Below are positions 1-9,507 of a stretch of 64,000 nt of DNA, one piece after another. Under the pieces are notes generated by a model. It was given only the letters and a program-made list of their open reading frames with translations, ran no database searches and was not told the DNA's origin. Position 1 is the first letter of the stretch. Each line of letters starts with the position of its first letter. The stretch comes from Candidatus Helarchaeota archaeon (lineage in GTDB: Archaea; Asgardarchaeota; Lokiarchaeia; Helarchaeales; HEL-GB-A): assembly GCA_013375405.1 (NCBI GenBank), contig JABXJU010000001.1, positions 27,020 to 91,019 on the forward strand. Direction: 5' to 3'. Position numbers and translations under genes: made by a program.

Positions 1-3000
1 ATATTAGGGGCTGATTATATCGATCGAACCTATCTAGAATACAGCCAAAACGCTAGTTTCGCTGAAAATGTCTTTTCCACTGTTTCTCAATATGGGTACG
101 TGCAGAATTTTGCCCAAACTGTCGCTTTATTTGTTAAAGGCACTTGGTACTTCAGAGTCGTTGCCTCCGTAAATGGAATAAAAGATGTCTATTATTCTAA
201 AGAGCCACCAAATATTACTCAGGTTGATCCTTTTTCCGAGATTAATCCTACATATCCTGCCAATGTAACTGCAACTGAGCCATTTAAATTAAATTGGTGG
301 GTGTTTGGCTATAATACATCCGTGGATAAGACTCAAATCTTTTATGATAACGACACTGATGTTCTTAACGCACCTTTAGGTTGGACTACGGTAAAATCGG
401 GTAATAATATTACTGATTTTTCAGACACATTTACCATTTCACAAGCCGGTACGTATTACTTTCAGGCGAATTTTTCGATAGACGGCGATCCGAAGAGTTG
501 GAATAGCTCCGTTATTAGTATTCTAGTTATGCCCGCCTTCAATGTTACTAATTATCCCCCTATAAACGCAACTGCATTCACCTATTTCGATGTCGAATAT
601 AATATCCTTGGCTTAGACACTAATTCTACCCTTGTCGATTTATGGTATGGGGTAACTAGCGATATTGGATCAATGACTCCATTAAACCAATCTCAGACTG
701 GGGGAAATATCTCAGGATTTATTGACATCACCGGACGTTACTATTTCAGGCTCAATTTAACCTTTGATGGAATTCAATATTGGTCAGAGGTTTTTACATT
801 CATGATCGTTCCTCATATTGAAGTCATGATTCCTTGGGATCAAATGTCTGACACGAATCTGGACTTAACTCCAGGGCAATTTGCAATCGCTGGGATTCCC
901 GTTACCATTGAGTGGATTGTGCGAAACACAACGGTTGTAAATCATACAGATATCCATTTTCGTGCAGATTCTCGGTTTGAGCCCGAATTAAGAGAAATTT
1001 TCTCGGATATTTATAAGTATGACTTCACCAAATATAAGATAGTGACCGGCCTGATTACACATGAACAAAATGACTCAGGTCCTCCTTTCCATCTGTTCAG
1101 ACAGAATGTAACCTTTTATGTTAATGAATTCACTTGGATCCCATTCCGAATTCATGCTAATTGTGATGGTAAACCTTATGATTACTACGCTAACGCTAGT
1201 GGTATTCCTGTCTATCCCGCTGCTGAAGCTCTAGAATACAATTATACCGTCGTCGTTGATAAGCAGGACATTACTTTAAATCCTAGAAATTTTACGGTCA
1301 CTTGGGGTTTGGGATATGAAGTCCATAATTGGACCGATACTGATTGGAACAACACGCCTAATGAACCAGGTATTGTTCCTAATAAGGTAATTGGAATAAA
1401 GCATGCTAATATTCATTATATGTTAAATTATGATCCTGCGGATCCTTCTGTTCTAAATAGAGGGCTAAATTCAACAAGCACTATCAATCGGTCAGGTCCC
1501 GCATATCCCGCAATTTTCACTGATAACATAACCATTTCGTCAGTTGGGACCTATTACTTCCGCATTCATGTCAAGTACAATTATTCCTCGACGAATGAGA
1601 ACTTTACCTACCCACAACACATCAATCGCTCCTATTGGTCCCCACTTTACAAAATTAATGTCATTTCCTATGGCAAGTACAATACGACTATCCAAGTACT
1701 CAAAAACCCACCACCCGTTTCATATGCTGATTATGATGGAGATGGGGATTTAGATATGCTGATTGGAAATAACACAGGCTCTTCAAGAAAAATTACCTTA
1801 TATTTTAATGATGGGACCGGAAATTATACTGCGTTACCCCCTCGAGAAATTATAAATTATACCCCCCCTGCCTTTGAAGAAATTGGGTCTATAACCGCTG
1901 GAAATTTTAATGATATTCCTGGCATTGATTTTATAATGACCAATGATAGTCTAATTGGCTCCACTGTGAAAGGATATATCTATTTAAATGATGGTCTAGG
2001 AAACTTCGTCCTCCGACGCTCCGCATTTGTACAAGATATTAACAATGAAACCTCTACTCATGCTACTTATGCAGTAGCTGATCTGGATCTGAATACAGTT
2101 GATGATATTGTTTATTATGGATTCAATGATCCAAAACTATATGTCGATTATGGGGAACTTGATGGTGGAAATCTAAGTGGTCCGGGATTTGATCAATCTA
2201 TACCAATCGAATCCTTAATATTAGATGATTTAGATGGGACTCCCATTTATGATTTAATAATTGGATATAGTGATAACAGCGTAGCAGTTGAACTGGACTT
2301 TCCCTTAATACCCGGTCCGACCCCTCTACAAAATATAACTGCGACCTTCAACCAAACTAATTATCCTCTCATTGGTGATTTCAATAACGATGGTTTTAAC
2401 GACACTATTATAGTTAATAATTCAGGTGAAGTAATTATCACACTGAATATTACCACTTTGGTACCAGTGCATAGGGTCATCGCTAAAGCTGCAGGGACTC
2501 CACAAGGCTTGACCATTGGCGATTTTGAAAATGATGGGGATCTGGACTTTGTTATCGGAATAGCTCCCGATCTATTCCAGTTCTTCTTCAGTAATTACAC
2601 GATTGATCCCTCGACTTGGCCTGGATTCTCAAATCAAATAGTTCCGAATGGTGGTGCTGTCCTTGCTACTGGTGATTTCAATAACGATAATTTCCTGGAT
2701 ATTTCAGCATACAGGGGTGATTTCCACATTCTTCATTTTCTATATGACTACGTTCCTCCCCCCACAATAACGAACATCGATGTGTCTTATAATTCGACGA
2801 GCCAAACAATAAACATCGAAAATATCGCTGTCTTTGGTGTTGAAAGTGAGCCAATAAATGATACAAATGCATATTTCTATTGGTATACAATACTGGATGG
2901 AACTTTTGCTGTCGTTAGCCCCCTTGCTAACTTAACTTGGAATGGCAATTCTTGGGAAGCGTTGAATGTCAATGTGTCTTATCTACCTGAAGGTAACTAT

Positions 3001-5139
3001 TATGTTAATGTTACCTTTGGAGATAAATTCACGTTCGGCAATAATAGTCATGCTTTAACATTAACAACGCAGTTCACCATCGACCACTACGATGAAATCC
3101 ACGGGGTTGGTGTTAGCTACATTGACAATACCCTTCAAAAATTGAATATCACTGTAGATATCGTAAATAGTTCATATACTGTATTAGGGAATATAACAGG
3201 TAGAGAAGCAGCAGTTCACTCTTATATAATTCGTAATGCTACAGGCCATAATGTATTAGTATATAATCAAACAGTTACGGGGATTCTATCTTATGGAAAT
3301 GTAACAGGAACTTATCGATGGGAAGCAGTGAATGTTTCTACTGCAAATCTACTCCCAGGGGATTATTTTATCACTCTCAATTTCACAGACTACTTGGGAT
3401 ATGATAGTGTCACTGCAAACTCTTCATTCTTCATCGTTCAACATGTACTATCGTCAAAAACGACCCCTAATGTTACTTATCAAGGAAATTTAACTCAAAT
3501 GATACAGATTCGTAACGTCAATATAGAGAGTTCTTATCATGTTATGAAAGTTCTTGGAAAGGGAAGGGCCCGCATTTATAATTATTCTATATTTAATAAT
3601 ATAACTCAAGCATTCACAGGACTTACGGGCGAAATGAGTTGGAATGGATTTAACTGGTACGCAGATGTTTCTGTTTCGCTACTTCCTGAAGGGAGCTACT
3701 ATATTAACGCGTTTTTCAAGGATAAATTTAATGCAACTATAACGACGGCGAATTCTAGTGCCTTTACTGTTAATCACACTATTGATTTATCCAGCCTAAA
3801 TGTTGAATATACCGGTTTTATGGTTCAGGAATTCAATATTTCAGTTACACCAGTGAGCTCTTATGACCCTCGAGGGATTTTGAACGGATCCGAGGCACTG
3901 AGCAAGACATTTAAAATTTATACATTTAATGGCTCCTCTCATGTGGTGACTGGAGACCTGGTTTGGACTGGGACTATATGGAATAAAATTGTAGATATCC
4001 ATTTATTATTAGAGAATGATTATATTGTTCAAGTTTCATTTGCAGATTTAGATGCCAACGTTACTCAAAATGCCTCAATTATCTCCGTATATCACTATAT
4101 TGAAATTTCAAAGCCTACATTTGAATACAACTTTTCTACTTCAGAATTGAATATCTCCAACTTTGTTGCGACTAGTTCATATCACGGAGTTATTAACGAT
4201 ACCAGTGTATTACCCACCATTAATTCGTATACCATCATCTCAAGCCAAATTCCCACCAATATTACTGGTTCTTTCACGTATAACGGTTCTCACTGGTTAA
4301 AAAGCAATATAAATGTCACTTCACTAATGTTCGGAAACTTAACCATCTATATTCAATTCGAGGTAAATGAATCGTATGGAATGGTCTCCTACAGCATTAA
4401 CTTTAACCAAGGAACAGGATTCATCTTACTCTCTGCTGGCAATATCGAAGTAAGAATCACTTTATCTAATCCACTCGAAACCTTAAGAGCTTTCTTAATT
4501 GTTGATGTTTTACCACCCAATAATGTTTCTCCCAATGAGGCAACAACGATAGGAGTTATTTACCGTGTTGAAGTTGATAAACCAGAGGTTCAATTTACCG
4601 CTACGATCTCTATCTCCTACTCTCAAGCCGAAGTCGATTCGAAAGGATTAGATGAAACTTTACTGTCAATATATACTTTTGAGAACGGTAAATGGGTTGA
4701 AATTAAGCCCGTCACGCGTGATCCTGTAAATAATATCATAATTGTAACCGTTAACCATCTCTCCTACTTCGTACTAATGGAAGGTACTGCAGAACCGGAG
4801 GGACCGAATCTCCTCTTAATTTTCTTACTAATAGGACTTGCTGCAACAGCTTCGGCCATTTCCGTAATCTTTGTCAATAAAAGGAGAAAAAGGAAAAAGC
4901 CCAAAGCCAAAATAGACCTTAAAATCAAAACCCCCTCTAAAACTAAACCAACTTCGGAAATTAAACCTTCATCCAAAGAGAAAATTTCTATAGAAAAACC
5001 TATCTCTAAACTTGAGAAACTAAAAGAACGTCTTAATGAGCTTGAAACCACTTTTAAGGAAGGTAAAATTTCCCAAAGTGCTTATGAAAGGCTTAAAAAA
5101 GACCTCGAGCATCGAATCCAACAAGAACAAAACAAATAG
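1..5139 (+). CDS. Giant membrane-anchored surface protein with FG-GAP-like and Ig-like repeats (5' end outside window)
   Basis: The frame is open from base 1, so the start lies upstream; 1712 residues are visible. The first ~570 residues are Asn/Tyr/Thr-rich beta-type sequence with dozens of N-x-S/T sequons, typical of glycosylated archaeal cell-surface proteins. Around 1720-2750 are FG-GAP/VCBS-like units with calcium-loop motifs (DYDGDGDLD, GDFNNDG, GDFENDGDLD). From about 2760 to 4400 follow five Ig-like repeats of roughly 110-120 residues, each opening with a V-x-Y-pattern strand and closing with an F-x-V/I-x-H/Y strand. A transmembrane helix (about 4810-4872) is followed by a K/R-rich stop-transfer and an 88-residue cytoplasmic tail ending in a SHOCT-like helix pair (GKISQSAYERLKKDLE). 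Known for such folds: adhesion or S-layer association. Exact role unknown. A T-poor end gives no clear terminator. Confidence 0.85.
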   Translation: MLGADYIDRTYLEYSQNASFAENVFSTVSQYGYVQNFAQTVALFVKGTWYFRVVASVNGIKDVYYSKEPPNITQVDPFSEINPTYPANVTATEPFKLNWWVFGYNTSVDKTQIFYDNDTDVLNAPLGWTTVKSGNNITDFSDTFTISQAGTYYFQANFSIDGDPKSWNSSVISILVMPAFNVTNYPPINATAFTYFDVEYNILGLDTNSTLVDLWYGVTSDIGSMTPLNQSQTGGNISGFIDITGRYYFRLNLTFDGIQYWSEVFTFMIVPHIEVMIPWDQMSDTNLDLTPGQFAIAGIPVTIEWIVRNTTVVNHTDIHFRADSRFEPELREIFSDIYKYDFTKYKIVTGLITHEQNDSGPPFHLFRQNVTFYVNEFTWIPFRIHANCDGKPYDYYANASGIPVYPAAEALEYNYTVVVDKQDITLNPRNFTVTWGLGYEVHNWTDTDWNNTPNEPGIVPNKVIGIKHANIHYMLNYDPADPSVLNRGLNSTSTINRSGPAYPAIFTDNITISSVGTYYFRIHVKYNYSSTNENFTYPQHINRSYWSPLYKINVISYGKYNTTIQVLKNPPPVSYADYDGDGDLDMLIGNNTGSSRKITLYFNDGTGNYTALPPREIINYTPPAFEEIGSITAGNFNDIPGIDFIMTNDSLIGSTVKGYIYLNDGLGNFVLRRSAFVQDINNETSTHATYAVADLDLNTVDDIVYYGFNDPKLYVDYGELDGGNLSGPGFDQSIPIESLILDDLDGTPIYDLIIGYSDNSVAVELDFPLIPGPTPLQNITATFNQTNYPLIGDFNNDGFNDTIIVNNSGEVIITLNITTLVPVHRVIAKAAGTPQGLTIGDFENDGDLDFVIGIAPDLFQFFFSNYTIDPSTWPGFSNQIVPNGGAVLATGDFNNDNFLDISAYRGDFHILHFLYDYVPPPTITNIDVSYNSTSQTINIENIAVFGVESEPINDTNAYFYWYTILDGTFAVVSPLANLTWNGNSWEALNVNVSYLPEGNYYVNVTFGDKFTFGNNSHALTLTTQFTIDHYDEIHGVGVSYIDNTLQKLNITVDIVNSSYTVLGNITGREAAVHSYIIRNATGHNVLVYNQTVTGILSYGNVTGTYRWEAVNVSTANLLPGDYFITLNFTDYLGYDSVTANSSFFIVQHVLSSKTTPNVTYQGNLTQMIQIRNVNIESSYHVMKVLGKGRARIYNYSIFNNITQAFTGLTGEMSWNGFNWYADVSVSLLPEGSYYINAFFKDKFNATITTANSSAFTVNHTIDLSSLNVEYTGFMVQEFNISVTPVSSYDPRGILNGSEALSKTFKIYTFNGSSHVVTGDLVWTGTIWNKIVDIHLLLENDYIVQVSFADLDANVTQNASIISVYHYIEISKPTFEYNFSTSELNISNFVATSSYHGVINDTSVLPTINSYTIISSQIPTNITGSFTYNGSHWLKSNINVTSLMFGNLTIYIQFEVNESYGMVSYSINFNQGTGFILLSAGNIEVRITLSNPLETLRAFLIVDVLPPNNVSPNEATTIGVIYRVEVDKPEVQFTATISISYSQAEVDSKGLDETLLSIYTFENGKWVEIKPVTRDPVNNIIIVTVNHLSYFVLMEGTAEPEGPNLLLIFLLIGLAATASAISVIFVNKRRKRKKPKAKIDLKIKTPSKTKPTSEIKPSSKEKISIEKPISKLEKLKERLNELETTFKEGKISQSAYERLKKDLEHRIQQEQNK

Positions 5140-5146
5140 CGAATCG

Positions 5147-5668
5147 TTATGCTATATTAAAATATAACGTTGGATCCCAGAAGAAAAATATATCAGCATA
5201 GAGATCAAATTGAATTCCAGCAAATCCGGCTTGAATTATAGTAACATCTAATAGCAAGGTTGCGTTATATTGATAGAGTCCCGGAAGATACTGGGTTTCA
5301 ATGTTCATTACGAATGTTTCATTAGTATCACTCATAGCTGGAAAATAGTATGTTTCATTCACATTCCCAATTAACTCCCCTGGTGGAAGGAAAGTATAGT
5401 TGGCGGAATCATAGATAATAATATCTGCATGAAACCATTCAGTATAGATATCATATAATCCCGGATTCCTAAATATAAACCAAAGAGTGATATTAACTTC
5501 ATCATCTATCGGACTTCCGACTGATCCGGCATGATCAACTGTCAAACCGTATTGACCAGAAAGAGAAATCGAAACCTGCACTAGACTAACAAGGACGCTT
5601 GCAATATAGCCTCCTAAAATCAAATAAATCAGAAGAATTCCAATTCTAATTCGCGAGGAAGTTTTCAA
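5147..5668 (-). CDS. Membrane-anchored extracellular protein, unknown function
   Basis: 173 residues. One N-terminal transmembrane helix (about residues 9-33, IGILLIYLILGGYIASVLVS) is followed by an exported beta-rich domain with several N-x-T/S sequons (NVT, NYT, NET, NAT). The start is TTG at 5668, chosen because a near-perfect Shine-Dalgarno (AAGGAGGTGAT) sits seven bases upstream. This start overlaps the stop of the preceding minus-strand membrane gene (TTGA), so the two are translationally coupled. The family is not recognised. It lies convergent to the giant surface protein, with only 7 bases between the two stops. Confidence 0.75.
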   Translation of the reverse strand: MKTSSRIRIGILLIYLILGGYIASVLVSLVQVSISLSGQYGLTVDHAGSVGSPIDDEVNITLWFIFRNPGLYDIYTEWFHADIIIYDSANYTFLPPGELIGNVNETYYFPAMSDTNETFVMNIETQYLPGLYQYNATLLLDVTIIQAGFAGIQFDLYADIFFFWDPTLYFNIA

Positions 5669-6072
5669 GTTGATATCACCTCCTTGAGGTCTGAATGGTT
5701 TATCTTAGAAGGAGATGTTATTTTTGCTTCCCGATATAATTGAATATAATACAATGAATTTAGAACAGATGCAATCAGCAACAAAATTGCTATCAATTGA
5801 ATATACAGGGTTAATTCAAATCCTAGTGCTTTAATAGAGTAAGTTCCAAAATTTGCGATAGAAAAAAATCCACCGAACAAATAGAAGAGATAGAGCCCTC
5901 GGTAAAGTGCAACTCCAATCCCAATCAAAGCATACCGAGGTGTATTCTTCTCGTATAAATTCCGAAGAAATGTTATAATTAAAGCGGTGCACCCAAAGGG
6001 GATTAGAAAATAAATGAAGGTCATTTCAAATGTGATGATCTGTAAAAGACTCAAAACTAAGATAGCAAGCAA
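5665..6072 (-). CDS. Polytopic membrane protein, unknown
   Basis: 135 residues with about four hydrophobic helices and a short hydrophilic C-terminus; no recognised family. Its stop overlaps the start of the 5147-5668 gene, so the pair is an operon. The TTG start at 6072 is doubtful: the same frame stays open upstream to 6153 and encodes a basic stretch (HSFRRAFRRALIP) that continues directly into the first helix, which would suit positive-inside topology. No ATG, GTG or TTG is visible in that extension, so either a rare start (ATA or ATT near 6140-6147, after a GAGG) is used or 6072 is right. The upstream stop of this frame is the TGA of the Fe-S gene at 6151. Confidence 0.65.
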   Translation of the reverse strand: MLAILVLSLLQIITFEMTFIYFLIPFGCTALIITFLRNLYEKNTPRYALIGIGVALYRGLYLFYLFGGFFSIANFGTYSIKALGFELTLYIQLIAILLLIASVLNSLYYIQLYREAKITSPSKINHSDLKEVIST

Positions 6073-6150
6073 GGGAATGCCAAGATAAAAAACAAGGGGA
6101 ATTAGCGCACGACGAAAGGCACGTCGAAACGAATGGCTAATCTTTATTCC

Positions 6151-7338
6151 TCACAATGATTTTAAAAGGAGTTCTGTGAGATCTAGGACATTATAAGAGC
6201 GACCTAGCGCATCGACAGCTTCTTTCAGATTTCGTTTGCAGAATGGACAGGTCGAAACGATTGTTTCTAACTTTTCTATGTCGTCAGCCTCTTTTATCCG
6301 TTCTTTACTTGTCCAGAGAGCAAAATCTGCAAATGCTTTCTTCACCCCTCCGCCAGCTCCGCAACACCATGCCTGTTTGCCATTCCGTTGAAATTCAATG
6401 AAATTAATTTCCGGAATCATGCCAATAACTCGTCTAGGATCTTTGCGTACAGCAGCATGGCGTGAAAGATGACATGGATCATGGTATGTGATTGTCACCT
6501 TTTGCGGTTTCAATTTGATTCCTTGATTTCTGAACTCTTTTTTAAAGAATTGAGATGAATGAACTACTTTGAAATCTAATTTTTCCTTCTGAAGCAGTTT
6601 CGGATAGTCGATGGTGAGTGTTTTATAACAACCTGCACAGCTGGTTATAACGGTTTTAGCCCCAGAATCCAGAATAGTTTTGTAATTGTGCTCGATTATT
6701 TCCATTGCATCCTTTCGCATTCCGCTACGAAGCATTGGCGACCCACAACACCATTCATCGACCCCAAGTATTGAAAACTTAACATTCAACTTATTTAAAA
6801 TATCAACCGTCGCCTGAGCGATCTCTTTCTCCCGGAACGAAGCAGTACACCCTGCAAAATATATTATCTCCTCCTGTTTTTCTGAAACTTTTCGTCCTTC
6901 AAGCCAATCAAACCGTTTTTCATTCGCTTCTTTATATGGATTATGATTTTTCAGCGTGTCCTTTTTAATCTCAAGATGTCCCGGCATGGGTCCAACACCC
7001 GAATCTACTAGCGCCGTCCGTAAGTCCTCAAAAGTTTCAACTTGATTTTGTACAGCTCCTAGTGCGGTATGATCCTTACATTGGACAAAGCACCCTCCAC
7101 ATACTTGACAAGCGTATACAATCTGAAGGAGGTCTTCGGCATTTGTTGGTACATCCCCTTCAATTAATCCACGAATGAGCTCTACTCGCCCAACAGCAAA
7201 ATAACTTTCAAAGCCATAATAACTCCCACTCGGGCAAATGGGAACCCAATCTTTCAATTCATGATAATTCGCAATAGAACATAACCGACAATGCGAACAA
7301 TAATACACAATTTTATCATACTTCTCTAAGATTTCCAT
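6151..7338 (-). CDS. Heterodisulfide reductase D / GlcF-like Fe-S oxidoreductase subunit
   Basis: 395 residues. Two N-terminal [4Fe-4S] motifs (C-S-H-C-R-L-C with a later CP, and C-Q-V-C-G-G-C-F-V-Q-C) precede two CCG domains whose signature stretches are WCCGSP and WCCGAGGG, with associated single cysteines (TSCAGCYKT, STCPFCK). This is the architecture of HdrD, GlcF and LldE-type subunits: the Fe-S clusters and the CCG cysteines carry electrons from a flavin partner to a quinone, ferredoxin or disulfide. The partner is the FAD protein at 7938-9386 on the same strand, so the likely activity is oxidation of a 2-hydroxyacid such as lactate or glycolate. No membrane segment is present, so it is cytoplasmic. 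The start ATG at 7338 fits the first cysteine motif at residues ~14-20. Confidence 0.85.
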   Translation of the reverse strand: MEILEKYDKIVYYCSHCRLCSIANYHELKDWVPICPSGSYYGFESYFAVGRVELIRGLIEGDVPTNAEDLLQIVYACQVCGGCFVQCKDHTALGAVQNQVETFEDLRTALVDSGVGPMPGHLEIKKDTLKNHNPYKEANEKRFDWLEGRKVSEKQEEIIYFAGCTASFREKEIAQATVDILNKLNVKFSILGVDEWCCGSPMLRSGMRKDAMEIIEHNYKTILDSGAKTVITSCAGCYKTLTIDYPKLLQKEKLDFKVVHSSQFFKKEFRNQGIKLKPQKVTITYHDPCHLSRHAAVRKDPRRVIGMIPEINFIEFQRNGKQAWCCGAGGGVKKAFADFALWTSKERIKEADDIEKLETIVSTCPFCKRNLKEAVDALGRSYNVLDLTELLLKSL

Positions 7339-7503
7339 CCAAACTCATCCTATGAATTTTTTTTCTAAACTTCTCATTACATTTGAAGTAATGTAATTGT
7401 AAACCTATACCTATATCCGCTTCAATTTTCCAAATAAAATTTTCCATGATTGGAATTCATTTTCAAAAAAGAAGAAAAAATAGAATAGGGCGTAATTAGT
7501 TTT

Positions 7504-7860
7504 TTATTCCTCTTCGGGTATTGGTTCCATTCCTAAAAAGTCACGAACTTGATTTCGTATATCCCGAATAATCTTTCCTAAATCGAAACCGCCGGATTCT
7601 TCGCCTTCTTCTCCTTCTTCACCTTTTCGTCCGAGAAGGGTATCCCACAGTTTTTTATGCCATCCCGCAATATCATCGAAAATATTTTGTAATCCACCTT
7701 TAGTTTCTTCGCCTTCCTCACCTTCAGCCTCTCTGCCCAAAACCTTATCCCATATTTTCTTGGTTTCCTCAACGACATTATCTACTGCGTCTCTTATGCC
7801 ATCGACGATGGATGCCAAAAAGTCCTTCTTTTCTTCGCCTTCTTCCATTCTATTCACCAT
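7504..7860 (-). CDS. Small acidic amphipathic-helix repeat protein
   Basis: 118 residues, no recognised family. It contains two copies of a K-K-[IL]-W-D-x-[VL]-L-G-R element followed by a Gly/Glu-rich linker (EGEEGEE), and a third, more distant helix near the C-terminus (IRNQVRDFLGMEP). The pattern suggests two or three short amphipathic helices joined by flexible acidic linkers, with no signal peptide. It lies between the FAD subunit and the Fe-S subunit on the same strand (77 bases after one, 165 before the other), so a scaffold or small partner of that enzyme is possible but is inference. ATG at 7860 has no clear Shine-Dalgarno; an internal ATG four codons later is an alternative. Confidence 0.65.
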   Translation of the reverse strand: MVNRMEEGEEKKDFLASIVDGIRDAVDNVVEETKKIWDKVLGREAEGEEGEETKGGLQNIFDDIAGWHKKLWDTLLGRKGEEGEEGEESGGFDLGKIIRDIRNQVRDFLGMEPIPEEE

Positions 7861-7937
7861 CTAATAACTTGTTAATTTTTCACTGTATAGTTATTTATAC
7901 TTAGAAAGAACTTGATAAAACTTATCCTTTCAACATT

Positions 7938-9386
7938 TTAAAGGAATTTACCGGGATTCATGATATCGTTGGGATCCAAGAGATTCTTTATTTTTCTGAG
8001 TAAATCACCAGTTTCGCCGGCTCTTTCTAGGGTAATGTCGAGTACAGTGGCATAAGGGCGGAACCAAGAATAGATATACCTTCGATCCAAAATGGTTTCA
8101 ATGCACTCCTTACTAAATGCTTTCAGGTTATCGATCACACCAGGTTCGGTTTGATCAACAAATAGTTCTCCTTCAGAATATGTCAGTTGACCTGACCAAT
8201 TATTCGGCCCTGATTTCGTAGGGGTTGAAACAAAAGAAACGATATCTCTCTCAAATCCATGTTTCTCCCCGATATCTTTGAACATCTCAAAAATTTCCGC
8301 TCCATTACTCATTGGATGAAAAAATGCTAAAGCAAAATAATACCCCATCTTCAACATTCCCGCTACGTTTCGTCCGCCTAGGAATTCCTCGGCATTAAAC
8401 ATGCCTGTGGAGAGAGCCCCATCCCTAAGATCTTGGTCTGGTGGGGCGCGCTTTACTAGTTTCTCTAATTTACCTAATTTAAGCTCTACATCCTCTTCCG
8501 TTCCTTCAAGTAAAAGTGCGAATGTACAAACAGGAAGGGCTGCCTTCGGGGTTTTTAATTTAATTTGTCTTCGGGAGAAACCTGCAATAACCGCGAGGGC
8601 AATCCAATCTATAAGCCATAACAATGAGGGTATTTCTAGTTTCATCATGTCAATCGCGTATTCGCTAGCTCTCTTCCAGTCATCGAATCCGAAACCAATA
8701 AGTTCTTGTCTCTCAGGTAGATCATAGAGTTTTACCGTCATTTCAGTGATAACTCCAAAGGCGCCTGGGACACCCATAAACAATCCAGTCAAATCAGGTC
8801 CGAAATAACGGCAATGAGGTCCGTAGGATGTAGAAATTGCAGAACTTCCAGTCCGGATCGTTTGACCAGTGGGTAGCTCTACTTCCATTGAAAGGACATG
8901 ATCAATTCCATCTTGTGGATTATGATGATAGACACCTCGCAACATGTAATTTGCAAACGCGCTACACGTAGCTGGTGCCCCAGGAACTGCGGGACGAACA
9001 CCTTTCTTCCTACAGGCTGCAACTAACTGTCCAAGACTTACCCCGGGCTCAATTGTAGCAGTCATCATATCCTGGTTAATTTCTTTGATCGTATTCATAC
9101 CTTTTAAGTCCAATAAAATGCTCCCAGGTCTTGTTGGAATACATAGCCCTCTAATATTGACACCCTGGCCCAAAGGAATAATAGGGACCTTGTTGTCATT
9201 CGCTACTTTCAAGATTTGTCTAATTTCTTCCTTATTCGTTACCCTCACAACGTAACCTGGTTGCTTGGGCTCATTGAACATGTAATTCTGATCTCTTGAA
9301 TAGGCTTGACGAATTGCTTCACTCATAGAAGCGTTCGAATCGCCAACAATTCCTTTTAAAGCTTTAATAATTACATCAGATGCCAT
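7938..9386 (-). CDS. FAD-binding oxidase / 2-hydroxyacid dehydrogenase subunit (GlcD family)
   Basis: 482 residues. The N-terminal PCMH-type FAD domain shows the family hallmarks: VPIIPLGQGVNIRG, a TIEPGVSLGQLV strand-loop, and GPDLTGLFMGVPGAFGVITEMTVKLYD. The C-terminal FAD-oxidase domain ends with the characteristic LLDPNDIMNPGKFL. GlcD-type enzymes oxidise lactate, glycolate or similar 2-hydroxyacids and pass electrons to a GlcF/HdrD-like partner, here the gene at 6151-7338. The start is ATG at 9386. First gene of a three-gene minus-strand set, in a promoter-sized gap from 9387 to 9507. The exact substrate cannot be told from sequence. Confidence 0.85.
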   Translation of the reverse strand: MASDVIIKALKGIVGDSNASMSEAIRQAYSRDQNYMFNEPKQPGYVVRVTNKEEIRQILKVANDNKVPIIPLGQGVNIRGLCIPTRPGSILLDLKGMNTIKEINQDMMTATIEPGVSLGQLVAACRKKGVRPAVPGAPATCSAFANYMLRGVYHHNPQDGIDHVLSMEVELPTGQTIRTGSSAISTSYGPHCRYFGPDLTGLFMGVPGAFGVITEMTVKLYDLPERQELIGFGFDDWKRASEYAIDMMKLEIPSLLWLIDWIALAVIAGFSRRQIKLKTPKAALPVCTFALLLEGTEEDVELKLGKLEKLVKRAPPDQDLRDGALSTGMFNAEEFLGGRNVAGMLKMGYYFALAFFHPMSNGAEIFEMFKDIGEKHGFERDIVSFVSTPTKSGPNNWSGQLTYSEGELFVDQTEPGVIDNLKAFSKECIETILDRRYIYSWFRPYATVLDITLERAGETGDLLRKIKNLLDPNDIMNPGKFL

Positions 9387-9507
9387 CTGAATCCCTTACC
9401 TATCATTAACATGTAATTAAATAACGTAACAATATTTCTCAACTGATAAATCTTTTCTTATAATAGATTTAATCCAAAGGAGATAAAATTAATTGCTAGC
9501 ATGAATT

